Below are positions 9,300-17,319 of a DNA stretch of 64,000 nucleotides, one piece after another. Origin of the DNA: Pseudomonadota bacterium. GTDB lineage: Bacteria > Pseudomonadota > Gammaproteobacteria > Burkholderiales > Rhodocyclaceae. The notes under the pieces are model-generated. The model did not search any database and was not told the origin of the DNA. It saw only the letters and a program-made list of their open reading frames with translations. Position numbers and translations under genes: made by a program. Within the stretch, counting starts at the first letter, position 1. Each line of letters begins with the position of its first letter. The DNA lies in the NCBI GenBank assembly GCA_018241695.1, contig JAFEDH010000025.1:112249-176248 (forward strand). Direction: 5' to 3'.

Positions 9300-10307
9300 T
9301 CAGAAAATCAGGGCACTCAGCCACCAGGAAATAGCTGAAACCAGTGCCGATGCGGGAATCGTCAGCAACCAGGCCCAGACAATGCCGGAGGCTACGCCCC
9401 AGCGCACATTGGCTGCTCCCTGGGTTGCGCCGACACCGACGATGGCACCGGTGATGGTGTGAGTGGTTGAAACAGGGATTCCCAACGTGGAAGCGAGGAA
9501 AAGCGTCAGCGCCCCCCCGGATTCCGCACAGAAGCCCCCCACCGGTTTCAACCGAGTGATGCGCTGCCCCATGGTTTTCACGATACGCCAGCCACCGAAC
9601 AGGGTGCCCAACCCCATGGCCAGGTAACAACTCACCACCACCCAGGAAGGAATACCTTGACTGGCCGAGGAATAGCCGGCAGTGATCAGTAGCAGCCAGA
9701 TGATGCCGATAGTTTTTTGTGCATCGTTACCACCGTGCCCCAGGCTATACAGGGCGGCAGAAACCAGTTGCAGCCGGCGAAAGCGTTTATCCACCCGGCG
9801 CGGGGTGATCCGGTTATTGAGCCAGGCGACGATGACCATCAACAGCCCACCGAGGAAAAACCCCAGTACGGGCGAAATGACAATGAACAGGATCGTCTTT
9901 CCCACACCGCTCCAGATCAGCGCCGACGGGCCAATCTTGGCCAGGGCGGCACCCACCAGACCACCAATCAGGGCGTGGGAAGAACTGGAGGGAATGCCGT
10001 AGTACCAGGTAATGATGTTCCAGACGATCGCGCCTATCAGCGCCCCGAATACCACGTGCAGGTCGACAATTCCTGGATCGATCGTCCCTTTGCCAATGGT
10101 TGTCGCCACTTTCAGTTGAAACACCATGATAGCGATGACATTGAACATGGACGCCCAGGCAACGGCCTGGAATGGTTTGAGTACGCCTGTTGAAACAATG
10201 GTGGCGATAGAGTTGGCCGCATCATGAAATCCATTCATGAAGTCGAATAGCAGGGCCAGAGCGACAAGCATGATGACCACATAAAGACTCACCCCGGTTC
10301 CGGTCAT
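9300..10307 (-). CDS. pit: PiT-family low-affinity phosphate transporter
   Basis: Membrane symporter for inorganic phosphate (as metal-phosphate complexes). The 335 residues have the two inverted PiT repeats: FDFMNGFHDAANSIA in the first and GHGGNDAQKTIG in the second, plus PSSSSHAL and PVSTTHT loops; about ten hydrophobic segments. I start at ATG 10307 because the frame upstream runs into the preceding gene. The DUF47 gene ends 13 bases upstream, the frequent PhoU-like/Pit pairing. Confidence 0.93.
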   Translation of the reverse strand: MTGTGVSLYVVIMLVALALLFDFMNGFHDAANSIATIVSTGVLKPFQAVAWASMFNVIAIMVFQLKVATTIGKGTIDPGIVDLHVVFGALIGAIVWNIITWYYGIPSSSSHALIGGLVGAALAKIGPSALIWSGVGKTILFIVISPVLGFFLGGLLMVIVAWLNNRITPRRVDKRFRRLQLVSAALYSLGHGGNDAQKTIGIIWLLLITAGYSSASQGIPSWVVVSCYLAMGLGTLFGGWRIVKTMGQRITRLKPVGGFCAESGGALTLFLASTLGIPVSTTHTITGAIVGVGATQGAANVRWGVASGIVWAWLLTIPASALVSAISWWLSALIF

Positions 10308-10320
10308 GAGCCGGCCTGCC

Positions 10321-10959
10321 TCAGGAATTTTCGAGGACGATGCCCTCGATGATGTTGGCAACGTCTTCGCATCGGTCGGTTACCGATTCCAGCAATTCGT
10401 ACAGGCTACGGAGCTTGATGATCTGCCGGACATCCTCTTCTTCGCGAAAGAGCTTGGCCATGCCCTGGCGCATTACCCGGTCCGCATCGGATTCCAGCTG
10501 GTCGATTTCCTGGCAGGTTTGCAAAATGGCCTGGGCATTATCCATATTGCTCAAAAGGGAAACTGCCGTTTTGACACGTTCACAGCAGGAAACGCTGATA
10601 TCCGACAGGCGCCGGGTTTCTTCCGTCACCCGCCGGATATCGTACAGGTACATCGATTCGGCCACATCCTGTATGAGATCGAGGATATCGTCCATGCGAC
10701 CAATCAGCTGATGGATTTCGTCGCGATTGAGCGGGGTATTGAACACGGTGTGCAGCAACGAAACCGTATCGTGCGTGATCTTGTCCGCCCGGGTTTCTGT
10801 TTCATCAATGGCCTTGGTGTGGCGCGCAACGGCCTCTGCGCCCTGCCCCACATCGGCCACCAGTGCGGCCAGTTGATGTCCGCCCTTCACCACCAGTTCG
10901 GCATGGGCATTGAAAAGGTCGAAAAATTTCCCCTCTTTGGGCATCAGTTTGGAAAACAT
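10321..10959 (-). CDS. DUF47 (TIGR00153, PhoU-like) protein
   Basis: DUF47 proteins are helical bundles related to PhoU and usually sit beside a Pit transporter, where they are thought to modulate it. This 212-residue protein has the family pattern: DETETRADKITHD at about 51-63, LNRDEIHQLIGRMDDILDLI, then a repeat of the acidic metal-binding helix (EIDQLESDADRVMRQG). Such E/DxxxD helices bind metal in PhoU-type proteins. It is followed 13 bases later by pit. Confidence 0.9.
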   Translation of the reverse strand: MFSKLMPKEGKFFDLFNAHAELVVKGGHQLAALVADVGQGAEAVARHTKAIDETETRADKITHDTVSLLHTVFNTPLNRDEIHQLIGRMDDILDLIQDVAESMYLYDIRRVTEETRRLSDISVSCCERVKTAVSLLSNMDNAQAILQTCQEIDQLESDADRVMRQGMAKLFREEEDVRQIIKLRSLYELLESVTDRCEDVANIIEGIVLENS

Positions 10960-11009
10960 GGGGCCACCGTATCGGCAAAGAATGCGATTGGGCGCGAAGT
11001 CTACCAGTT

Positions 11010-11037
11010 CACCCCGCTACTGCCGGGGTGATTTTTT
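11010..11037 (+). terminator. Terminator-like hairpin in a divergent intergenic region
   Basis: Arms CACCCCG (11010-11016) and CGGGGTG (11024-11030) form a perfect 7-bp stem with a 7-nt loop, followed by A and six T. In plus orientation this looks like an intrinsic terminator, yet no plus-strand gene lies immediately before it. It could be an attenuator or the end of a short unannotated transcript. Confidence 0.45.
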
Positions 11038-11078
11038 ACCCTTGCTAGAATCAGGCATCCATCTTCTTTCAAACCGGA

Positions 11079-12242
11079 ATGAAACGTTCCAGATTCCCTC
11101 GCCGTTCGAAGCCAACACCCAATGTGGAACAGTTATTCCTGTTTTCCAATGCCCTGGGACAATCAACCAGCCGGCTGGAGGATAAATATTGGGAGCACCG
11201 GCTGGAAGCTCTCATCCGCCGTTTGCTTGCACAGGGCGACGATGAAGCCCTGAATGCCACACTGGACCAGCTTTATCAGTCCGACGACCGTGGTTACGAT
11301 CATCTTGCCGATCTCATCGAATCCTGCTGCGAAAGCCGGCAGGAGGAAGAACACGACCTGCTGCTTGTGGGAGCCCCGATCCTTGCCTGGTCGCGCTATG
11401 CCATTCCTTCTGGAAAGCTGAAGGCAGAAACCCTGATGAATCTGAGGGTTCACCTCCAGGCACATGTGCTGTCAGGAGATGCGCAGCTGGCTTTGGCAGA
11501 TGTTCTGTTCAGCCCGGATCAATTGCCGGCCAGTTACAGCGAAACCCTGCGCCTTCTCGAAACCCTGGGGAAAGCGGCTTGCAAGAACCAGGATCTCGTC
11601 ATCGATCCGGCCCGGCTGCCGGAAGCCATGAATTTTCTGTCGGACACCCGCTACCTTCTGGCGGCTGTCGCCGTACCCAGAGGATGCGCCGTGTTCCGCT
11701 GGCAGGAAGATGGAACAAGCAGGGATGTGTCCCAACGATGCTGGCTGAGTCAGGGGGGCGAGGTACTACGCACGTTATTCACTGCCTGCGCCAGCGAGAT
11801 TCTTCTGCCACAGCCCTACCATGCCGCTTGCCGGGAAGCAGACCGTCAGTCCCGCCCCTACGCAGTACGGGCTGCCGTAGCCTTTCTCCACACCACACTG
11901 AACATCACACCGACTCAATTACGGGCAATCGTGGCACCTTTCTACGAGCATCATCTGGAGGAATACCGGATCGGCATCACCCAAACCGGCAGCCATCAGG
12001 TCATCCACGGTCTGAGCTGGCCGCTGCTGGAAGCGGAAGACGAAACCACGGAGGTTGTCAGCCACATCGAAACCGCCCTCAAGGAAGCCGGCGTTACCGA
12101 CATTCTCGTTCTTGATCATCGTTTTCCACTGGAATGGTGTGATGACTGCGGTGCCCCGCTCTACCCCGATCCGGCAGGAGAGCCGGTTCATGCGGAAATG
12201 CCGGAAGGCAGCACCGACACAACTCCCCAGCATCTTCACTGA
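11079..12242 (+). CDS. DUF2863 family protein
   Basis: Function unknown. The 387-residue soluble protein fits DUF2863, which I know mainly from Betaproteobacteria: basic N-terminus, then SRLEDKYWEHRLEALIRRLL, and a C-terminal WCDDCGAPLYP with two cysteines that could bind metal. No signal peptide or membrane helix is visible. A TAGAAT box at 11046-11051 is a possible -10. Its stop abuts the stop of convergent dadA with no spacer. Assignment rests on the N-terminal pattern and on length. Confidence 0.72.
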   Translation: MKRSRFPRRSKPTPNVEQLFLFSNALGQSTSRLEDKYWEHRLEALIRRLLAQGDDEALNATLDQLYQSDDRGYDHLADLIESCCESRQEEEHDLLLVGAPILAWSRYAIPSGKLKAETLMNLRVHLQAHVLSGDAQLALADVLFSPDQLPASYSETLRLLETLGKAACKNQDLVIDPARLPEAMNFLSDTRYLLAAVAVPRGCAVFRWQEDGTSRDVSQRCWLSQGGEVLRTLFTACASEILLPQPYHAACREADRQSRPYAVRAAVAFLHTTLNITPTQLRAIVAPFYEHHLEEYRIGITQTGSHQVIHGLSWPLLEAEDETTEVVSHIETALKEAGVTDILVLDHRFPLEWCDDCGAPLYPDPAGEPVHAEMPEGSTDTTPQHLH

Positions 12243-13490
12243 TCAGCGGGGCCGATAAGGCTCCGGGGGCAGGGCTGGTGGCTTTCCATTCACCAGATCC
12301 GCCAGCAGGCGGCCCGATCCGCAGGCCAGTGTCCACCCCAGTGTGCCATGACCGGTATTCACATAGAGATTGCCCAGGCCAGTGCTGCCGATGATCGGTA
12401 CATTACCGGGTGTGGCCGGCCGCAACCCTGACCAGTGGGCAAGATCGTCCGGTAACCGGATATCAGGAAATATCTCCACTGCCCGGCGTGCCAGTGCCGC
12501 AGCACGAAGCGGATTGGGTGCAGTGTTATAGCCGGAAAACTCCGCCGTACCCGCCACACGCAAACGATCGCCAAGGCGCGAAAAAACGATCTTACGGCTG
12601 TCATCAGTGATACTCACGGTGGGTACCAAATCTTCCGGCTCAACAGGAATCGTCAGCGAATATCCCTTTGCCGGATAAACCGGCAGGCGAATCCCCAAAG
12701 GCCTCACCAGTGCGGTCGAACGACATCCCAGCGCGACAACAAAAGCATCCGCATGCAAGCGCTCCCCCGTCAGGAGCCGTGCAGCAACCACCTTGCCTTG
12801 TACCTCCTCCAGAGAAACCACTGTTTCACCCATCCGGAAAATCACTCCACGGGTAGCACAATGATCCGCCAGCGCCCGCGTGAAACGGTGAGCGTCCCCC
12901 GATTCATCCGTCGGCGTGTGAATTCCACCCGCCAGATATGACTGGAAATCCCTCAGTGCAGGTTCAATCTCGACGCATCGCTCCGGAGTGCACTGGAAGC
13001 GTTCACAACCATAACGGGCCATGACATCCGCCTGATCCCGGGCATGTCCGAAAGCATGAATATTCGTGTAGATATGGAGGATTCCGTGACCCAGATGATC
13101 GTAGTCGAGGCACAGTTCCCGCCGCAACGCATCGAGGCAATCGCGACTATAAAGCCCGAGGCGCACCAATGCTCCGATATTGGCCCGGGTGCGTGCCGGA
13201 AGGCATTCCCGCAAAAAAGCGATCCCCCAACGCCACAGGGCAGGATCGCAGCGCCAGCGCCAAAGCAACGGGGCATCCTCCTGCCCAAGCCAGCGCAACA
13301 CTTGTAACGGAGCCATTGGGTTGGCCCAGGGCTCGGCATGGCTGACAGAAACCTGTCCTCCGTTGGCGAAGCTTGTTTCCAGCCCCGGCAGGGGTTGCCG
13401 ATCGGCAACGATGACCTCATGTCCGGACTGGGCCAGATACCAGGCGGTCGTCACCCCGACAACGCCTGCACCGAGAACCACGATGCGCAT
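12243..13490 (-). CDS. dadA: D-amino acid dehydrogenase (FAD)
   Basis: DadA oxidises D-amino acids such as D-alanine to 2-oxo acids, passing electrons to the respiratory chain. The 415 residues open with a Rossmann dinucleotide motif (MRIVVLGAGVVGVTTAWYLA) and continue with ADRQPLPGLETSFANGG, the typical FAD-contacting DadA stretch. The C-terminal LRPATPGNVPIIG and NTGHGTLGWTLA are also diagnostic. I chose ATG 13490, directly before the Rossmann strand; the longer frame to 13589 is not homologous. Substrate range is inferred from family. Confidence 0.92.
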   Translation of the reverse strand: MRIVVLGAGVVGVTTAWYLAQSGHEVIVADRQPLPGLETSFANGGQVSVSHAEPWANPMAPLQVLRWLGQEDAPLLWRWRCDPALWRWGIAFLRECLPARTRANIGALVRLGLYSRDCLDALRRELCLDYDHLGHGILHIYTNIHAFGHARDQADVMARYGCERFQCTPERCVEIEPALRDFQSYLAGGIHTPTDESGDAHRFTRALADHCATRGVIFRMGETVVSLEEVQGKVVAARLLTGERLHADAFVVALGCRSTALVRPLGIRLPVYPAKGYSLTIPVEPEDLVPTVSITDDSRKIVFSRLGDRLRVAGTAEFSGYNTAPNPLRAAALARRAVEIFPDIRLPDDLAHWSGLRPATPGNVPIIGSTGLGNLYVNTGHGTLGWTLACGSGRLLADLVNGKPPALPPEPYRPR

Positions 13491-13631
13491 GCAAAATCCT
13501 GTCAGTACTATTTTGTTGATACAAATTGTTGCTGCAGATGGGCAATAATGTGGACGTATGCCACTATCTCCACGCTGGCTCATCGACACCTCACGAACCC
13601 CATAGTAGCGTGAGAGACAAGGAGATTAATC

Positions 13632-14024
13632 ATGGCCAGGATTCAAAAATCGCCGGCGGAGTGGCGGGCCCAACTCTCCGAAGTGCAATATCACGTCACT
13701 CGTGAAAAAGGGACGGAACAGGCGTTTTCAGGACGTTACTGGGATACCCGGACCCCCGGTACGTACCACTGCATCTGCTGCAATGCCCCGCTATTTTCCT
13801 CCATACATAAATTTGAATCCGGCTGTGGCTGGCCGAGTTTTTTTTCGCCAATGGAGCACGCCCCGATCGCTGAATCCGATGATTTCAGCCATCATATGCA
13901 CCGTATTGAAGTGACCTGCTCGGAATGCGGCGCCCATCTGGGTCATGTATTCGAGGATGGCCCCGCTCCAACAGGATTGCGTTATTGCATCAACTCCGCC
14001 TCCATCAATCTGAAAGAGCCATGA
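13632..14024 (+). CDS. msrB: Peptide-methionine (R)-S-oxide reductase
   Basis: Reduces the R form of methionine sulfoxide in oxidised proteins. In 130 residues: zinc cysteines C47, C50, C96 and C99, the substrate region SGCGWPSF, and the catalytic cysteine C119 in RYCINS. The resolving Cys position around 65 (SGCGWP) is also present. An AGGAG site stands eight bases before the ATG. The stop overlaps the start of yciB (ATGA), so the genes are translationally coupled. Confidence 0.96.
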   Translation: MARIQKSPAEWRAQLSEVQYHVTREKGTEQAFSGRYWDTRTPGTYHCICCNAPLFSSIHKFESGCGWPSFFSPMEHAPIAESDDFSHHMHRIEVTCSECGAHLGHVFEDGPAPTGLRYCINSASINLKEP

Positions 14025-14569
14025 AGTTTCTTTTTGACCTGTTTCCAGTCATCCTTTTTTTCATTGCCTTCAAATTTTCCGGTATTTACACCGCTACCGC
14101 AGTCGCAATTGCAACTACTGCAGCCCAGATCGGCTGGGTCAAATGGCGTCATGGGAAAATTGACACAATGCTCTGGATCAGCATGGCCCTCATTACGTTT
14201 TTTGGCGGTGCCACATTGCTCCTGAGAGATGAAGCCTTCATCAAATGGAAACCAACCGTTCTCTACTGGCTCTTTGCCGGACTGCTCCTCGGTGGACGCA
14301 TTTTGTTCGGCAAGAACCTGATGCGACCCCTGCTGGAGGCACAACTCTCCCTGCCCGAACCCGTCTGGCGAAAGCTCAACACCGCCTGGATTCTGTTCTT
14401 TGTCTTCATGGGTATCGCCAATCTTCTCGTCGCCTTCTATTTCTTCCGTGACGATACCGACGCATGGGTCGACTTCAAGCTCTTCGGTGGCATGGGATTT
14501 ACCTTCGTCTTCGTCATTGCCCAGGGATTTGCACTCTCCAAGTACCTGCAAATCGAGGAAAATTCCTGA
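14021..14569 (+). CDS. yciB: YciB/IspZ inner-membrane septation protein A
   Basis: Small inner-membrane protein linked to cell division and envelope synthesis. The 182 residues begin [18 protein letters not shown] and carry five or six hydrophobic helices, with the conserved [15 protein letters not shown] in the middle and [13 protein letters not shown] near the end. Length and motifs match E. coli YciB (179 aa). ATG 14021 overlaps the msrB stop. It is followed directly by yciI and bolA, a common betaproteobacterial order. Confidence 0.95.
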   Translation: MKFLFDLFPVILFFIAFKFSGIYTATAVAIATTAAQIGWVKWRHGKIDTMLWISMALITFFGGATLLLRDEAFIKWKPTVLYWLFAGLLLGGRILFGKNLMRPLLEAQLSLPEPVWRKLNTAWILFFVFMGIANLLVAFYFFRDDTDAWVDFKLFGGMGFTFVFVIAQGFALSKYLQIEENS

Positions 14570-14872
14570 ATGCTCTACCTCATTACAGGTGTCGACGCAC
14601 CCGGTAGCCTTGAAAACCGCCTGGCCGCACGGCCAGCCCACCTTGAACGTCTGGATCAGCTTCAGCAGGCAGGACGCCTGGTCCTGGCGGGCCCCTGCCC
14701 CATGATCGACAGTCCTGATCCCGGGCCGGCGGGATTCAGCGGAAGCGTGATCGTTGCCGAATTCGAATCCCTCGCCGCTGCACAGGAGTGGGCTGCTGCA
14801 GATCCCTACACCACAGCCGGGGTTTTCGCATCAACCAGTGCCAAACCTTTTTTACGAGTTTTCCCGCGATGA
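14570..14872 (+). CDS. yciI: YciI family protein
   Basis: YciI-like proteins have a ferredoxin-like dimeric fold with a His-Asp pair; their function is uncertain. This 100-residue protein shows [22 protein letters not shown] and [12 protein letters not shown], which contain the conserved histidine (about residue 24) and the DPY motif. Its ATG follows the yciB stop without spacing, and its own stop overlaps the bolA start. Confidence 0.9.
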   Translation: MLYLITGVDAPGSLENRLAARPAHLERLDQLQQAGRLVLAGPCPMIDSPDPGPAGFSGSVIVAEFESLAAAQEWAAADPYTTAGVFASTSAKPFLRVFPR

Positions 14873-15123
14873 ATCCGATCGTAACCGAACTGAAACGGCG
14901 GCTGGCCTGCCTGCAACCCGTGGCACTGGAAATCATCGATGAAAGTGCCCAGCATGCCGGGCATCCGGGAGCTCGCAGTGGAGGGCATTTCCGTTTGCTG
15001 ATCAGCTCCGCGCTTTTCGCCGGAAAGCCCACAATGGCACGCCATCGCTTGGTGTATGATGCCTTGGGCGATCTGATGCGGGATGGAGTTCATGCGCTCA
15101 GCATCACGGCTAAAACCCCCTGA
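14869..15123 (+). CDS. bolA: BolA family protein
   Basis: BolA proteins partner with monothiol glutaredoxins in iron-sulfur trafficking and affect cell shape under stress. The 84-residue product has the class II KH-like fold signature: a helix with [32 protein letters not shown], then [12 protein letters not shown] and a final HALSI strand. Conserved histidines are present. ATG 14869 overlaps the yciI stop (ATGA). Confidence 0.93.
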   Translation: MNPIVTELKRRLACLQPVALEIIDESAQHAGHPGARSGGHFRLLISSALFAGKPTMARHRLVYDALGDLMRDGVHALSITAKTP

Positions 15124-15161
15124 AACTTTGAATCTTCCCCAAACGTAATATGAGGAAATCC

Positions 15162-15980
15162 ATGAAACACCCGCTCTCATCCGTATCTGCCGTTGCACTG
15201 CTGCTGATCACACTGGCTGTCACCCCGTCCATCGCGACGGCGGCGAAAGAAAAGGAGATCGTTCCGAAAGACGCCGTAGCCGTTGTCAACGGCAAAGCGA
15301 TTCCCAAATCCCGCGCCGATTTTCTGCTCGCTGTCCAGAAAAGCCAAGGGCACCCTGAAACACCCGAACTTCGCAATGCCATCCGCGACAACCTGATCAC
15401 GCGTGAAGCACTGGTTCAAGAAGCCATAAAAAGAGGCATCGAAAAGCGTTCGGATATCCAGACCCAACTGGAAATGTCCCGCCAGGACGTGCTGGTTAAT
15501 GCCTATCTCGCGGACTACGTACGCAGCCACCCGGTTTCAGACGAACAGATCAAGAAGGAATACGACGCGTACCGCGCAAATACCGGCAATACTGAATATC
15601 ACGCTCGCCACATTCTGGTTGAAACGGAAGATCAGGCCAAGGACATCATCGCCCGGCTGCAGAAAGGGGAAACCTTTGCCGATCTGGCCAAGCTCTCCAA
15701 AGATCCCGGATCCAAAGACAAAGGGGGAGATCTGGGCTGGTCCGTTCCTTCAGGTTATGTAAAGCCTTTCTCCGATGCGATGACTGCATTGAAGAAAGGT
15801 CAGTACACCCTGACACCGGTAAAAACCGATTTTGGCTGGCATGTCATCAAACTCGAAGATACACGTGACTTCAAGGCCCCCTCGCTGGATGAACTCAAGC
15901 CCCAGATCGTCAATGCCCTGCAGCGCCAGATGGTGGAGCAACACATCGCCGAAATTCGCAGCAAGGCCAAGGTCGAGTAA
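15162..15980 (+). CDS. Periplasmic parvulin-type peptidyl-prolyl isomerase
   Basis: Exported foldase that catalyses prolyl cis-trans isomerisation. From ATG 15162 the 272 residues comprise a signal peptide (about 1-26), a SurA/PrsA-like N-terminal helical region (VNGKAIPKSRADF), and one rotamase domain (about 130-225) with ARHILVETEDQAKDI, DPGSKDKGGDLGW and FGWHVIKLEDTR. GAGGA lies 7 bases before this ATG, which is why I prefer it to the ATG at 15150. It ends the msrB-yciB-yciI-bolA run and is followed by a strong terminator. Confidence 0.92.
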   Translation: MKHPLSSVSAVALLLITLAVTPSIATAAKEKEIVPKDAVAVVNGKAIPKSRADFLLAVQKSQGHPETPELRNAIRDNLITREALVQEAIKRGIEKRSDIQTQLEMSRQDVLVNAYLADYVRSHPVSDEQIKKEYDAYRANTGNTEYHARHILVETEDQAKDIIARLQKGETFADLAKLSKDPGSKDKGGDLGWSVPSGYVKPFSDAMTALKKGQYTLTPVKTDFGWHVIKLEDTRDFKAPSLDELKPQIVNALQRQMVEQHIAEIRSKAKVE

Positions 15981-16006
15981 GCGTTACTCGGCATATCAGG
16001 TTAAAC

Positions 16007-16032
16007 GGGGGCATCATGCCCCCATTTTTTTT
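16007..16032 (+). terminator. Intrinsic terminator after the peptidyl-prolyl isomerase gene
   Basis: GGGGGCA (16007-16013) pairs with TGCCCCC (16017-16023) over a 3-nt loop, followed by eight T (16025-16032). It ends the msrB to ppi transcription unit. Confidence 0.85.
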
Positions 16033-16173
16033 ACGGCTCATGCTGAAATGGTGCGGACAGCATCCCGAAATATTATTTGTGAGGCTGGAAAGCGTTTTCT
16101 TTGTACCTGCATCCGCCCTCAACAATTATTCTGAAATCTATGGCCGATTCTCCCGGTCTTACCGGCAAGCCCC

Positions 16174-16629
16174 GTGCGTCGTCTACTGATAATCAGCCAT
16201 AGCCAGAGTGGGCGAACAGCTGCTCTGACTGCCGCTGTCCGTGAAGGCGCGGCAACGGAGATTGAACTGGAAGTCATCAGCAAGCGTGCCTTCGACACCG
16301 GACTGGAGGATTTGCTGAACTGCCAAGGGGTGCTGATCGGAACACCGGAAAACTTTGGCTACATGAGTGGTGCAGTGAAGGATTTCTTCGATCGGACCTA
16401 TTATCCTGCAGAAGGTAAAACGATCGGGCTGCCCTATGCCCTTTTCATCTCTGCCGGCAATGACGGTACCGGGGCGGTACGTCAGATCGACCGTATCGCC
16501 ATCGGCTACGGCTGGCGCAAGATCGCCGAGCCCTTAATCATCCGCGGTGATCCAGCCCCTGCGGATCTGGATCGATGCCGGGAACTCGGTGCAGCCTTTG
16601 CAGCGGGGTTGGTGCTGGGGATTTTTTAA
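16174..16629 (+). CDS. Flavodoxin / NAD(P)H oxidoreductase-like flavoprotein
   Basis: The 151-residue protein has a flavodoxin fold: the N-terminal IISHSQSGRTAALT is the FMN-phosphate loop, followed by GVLIGTPENFGYMSGAVKDFFDRTYY, which matches the NADPH-dependent FMN reductase group. The redox partner is unknown. The start is a GTG at 16174; the nearby ATG at 16140 is out of frame. No good ribosome site is visible, so expression may be low or the start may be wrong. It stands alone between two terminator-bounded units. Confidence 0.75.
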   Translation: MRRLLIISHSQSGRTAALTAAVREGAATEIELEVISKRAFDTGLEDLLNCQGVLIGTPENFGYMSGAVKDFFDRTYYPAEGKTIGLPYALFISAGNDGTGAVRQIDRIAIGYGWRKIAEPLIIRGDPAPADLDRCRELGAAFAAGLVLGIF

Positions 16630-16765
16630 ATAATTACCCCATTACTGCCAGCCAACGCTACCGGTCGGCAATCCTGAGGAATTCTTCGGCTCGAATATCA
16701 GGAATAAAGCGGAGATTCCCAAACTCTCCTTCGATTACAAGTTAATCATCATGCTAGAATTTACA

Positions 16766-16820
16766 GTTAACCGGCGTCCAACCCGGCTAACCCACTTTTA
16801 ACGGTTCGTCTGTTAACGGG
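16766..16820. repeat. Cluster of TTAAC-type motifs ahead of the Ala/Pro-rich lipoprotein gene
   Basis: An imperfect inverted repeat (GTTAACCGG at 16766-16774 and CCGGCTAAC at 16783-16791, 8 of 9 matching) is followed by two direct copies of TTAACGG (near 16798 and 16813). A TAGAAT -10-like box is at 16755-16760, so the repeats would lie in the transcribed leader. They may be a regulator site or an mRNA structure; no regulator can be named. Confidence 0.4.
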
Positions 16821-16859
16821 TCTGTTATCCTCCCTTCTATCGATAAAAGGAATTCAAAA

Positions 16860-17129
16860 ATGAAACAATCTCTGCTCGTCGCCGCCCTCCTGGCCCTGGC
16901 TGTCACCGCTTGTGGCAAAAAGGAAGAAGCTGCTGCTCCCGCCGCTGAAGTGCCTGCTGCTGCCCCCGCCGCTCCCGCTGCTGCTGCTCCCGCCGCCCCG
17001 GCTGCTGACGCTGCTGCTCCCGCTGCCGGCGCCGAGCAAAAGCCTGCTGAAGCTGCTGCTGCTCCTGCTGCTCCTGCTGCTCCTGCCGCCGCCCCTGCTG
17101 CTGCTCCTGCCGAAGCCGCCAAGAAGTAA
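16860..17129 (+). CDS. Small Ala/Pro-rich putative lipoprotein
   Basis: An 89-residue protein of unknown function. Residues 1-17 form a signal peptide and LAVTAC (13-18) is a lipobox, so Cys18 should be lipidated. The mature part begins GKKEEAA and is then almost entirely Ala and Pro with scattered Glu, ending AEAAKK. Such tails are extended and can span periplasm or stick to the cell wall, but that is inference. The coding DNA is rich in GCTGCT and GCCCCC triplets, so replication slippage could change its length. It is bounded by a spaced leader and a strong terminator, which favours a real single-gene unit. Confidence 0.75.
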   Translation: MKQSLLVAALLALAVTACGKKEEAAAPAAEVPAAAPAAPAAAAPAAPAADAAAPAAGAEQKPAEAAAAPAAPAAPAAAPAAAPAEAAKK

Positions 17130-17146
17130 TACGGCTCTCTGCAAAC

Positions 17147-17179
17147 AAAAAAAGCCCAGCTTAGGCTGGGCTTTTTTTT
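17147..17179. terminator. Intrinsic terminator after the lipoprotein gene
   Basis: GCCCAGC (17154-17160) and GCTGGGC (17165-17171) form a perfect stem with a TTAG loop, flanked by seven A and eight T. It can act in both directions, though the nearest minus-strand gene ends 140 bases away. Confidence 0.88.
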
Positions 17180-17319
17180 GGCTGTTCTTCTGGGAATTCA
17201 AACCGGATCGGAGATTCGTCTGCAGCTTTCCTTCCGCCTCTCTGAGTATTGGTAATTCCCGATCCATACGACGCGGAAAATCCAGTGACTGCCCGCGCCG
17301 TGCATAAATCTGAATCTAC

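Noticed and set aside
16860..17148. Antisense Gln/Arg-rich and Leu-rich frames across the lipoprotein gene
   Set aside because: They are other-frame readings of GCT/GCC repeats; only the plus frame has a lipobox, a leader and a terminator after its stop.
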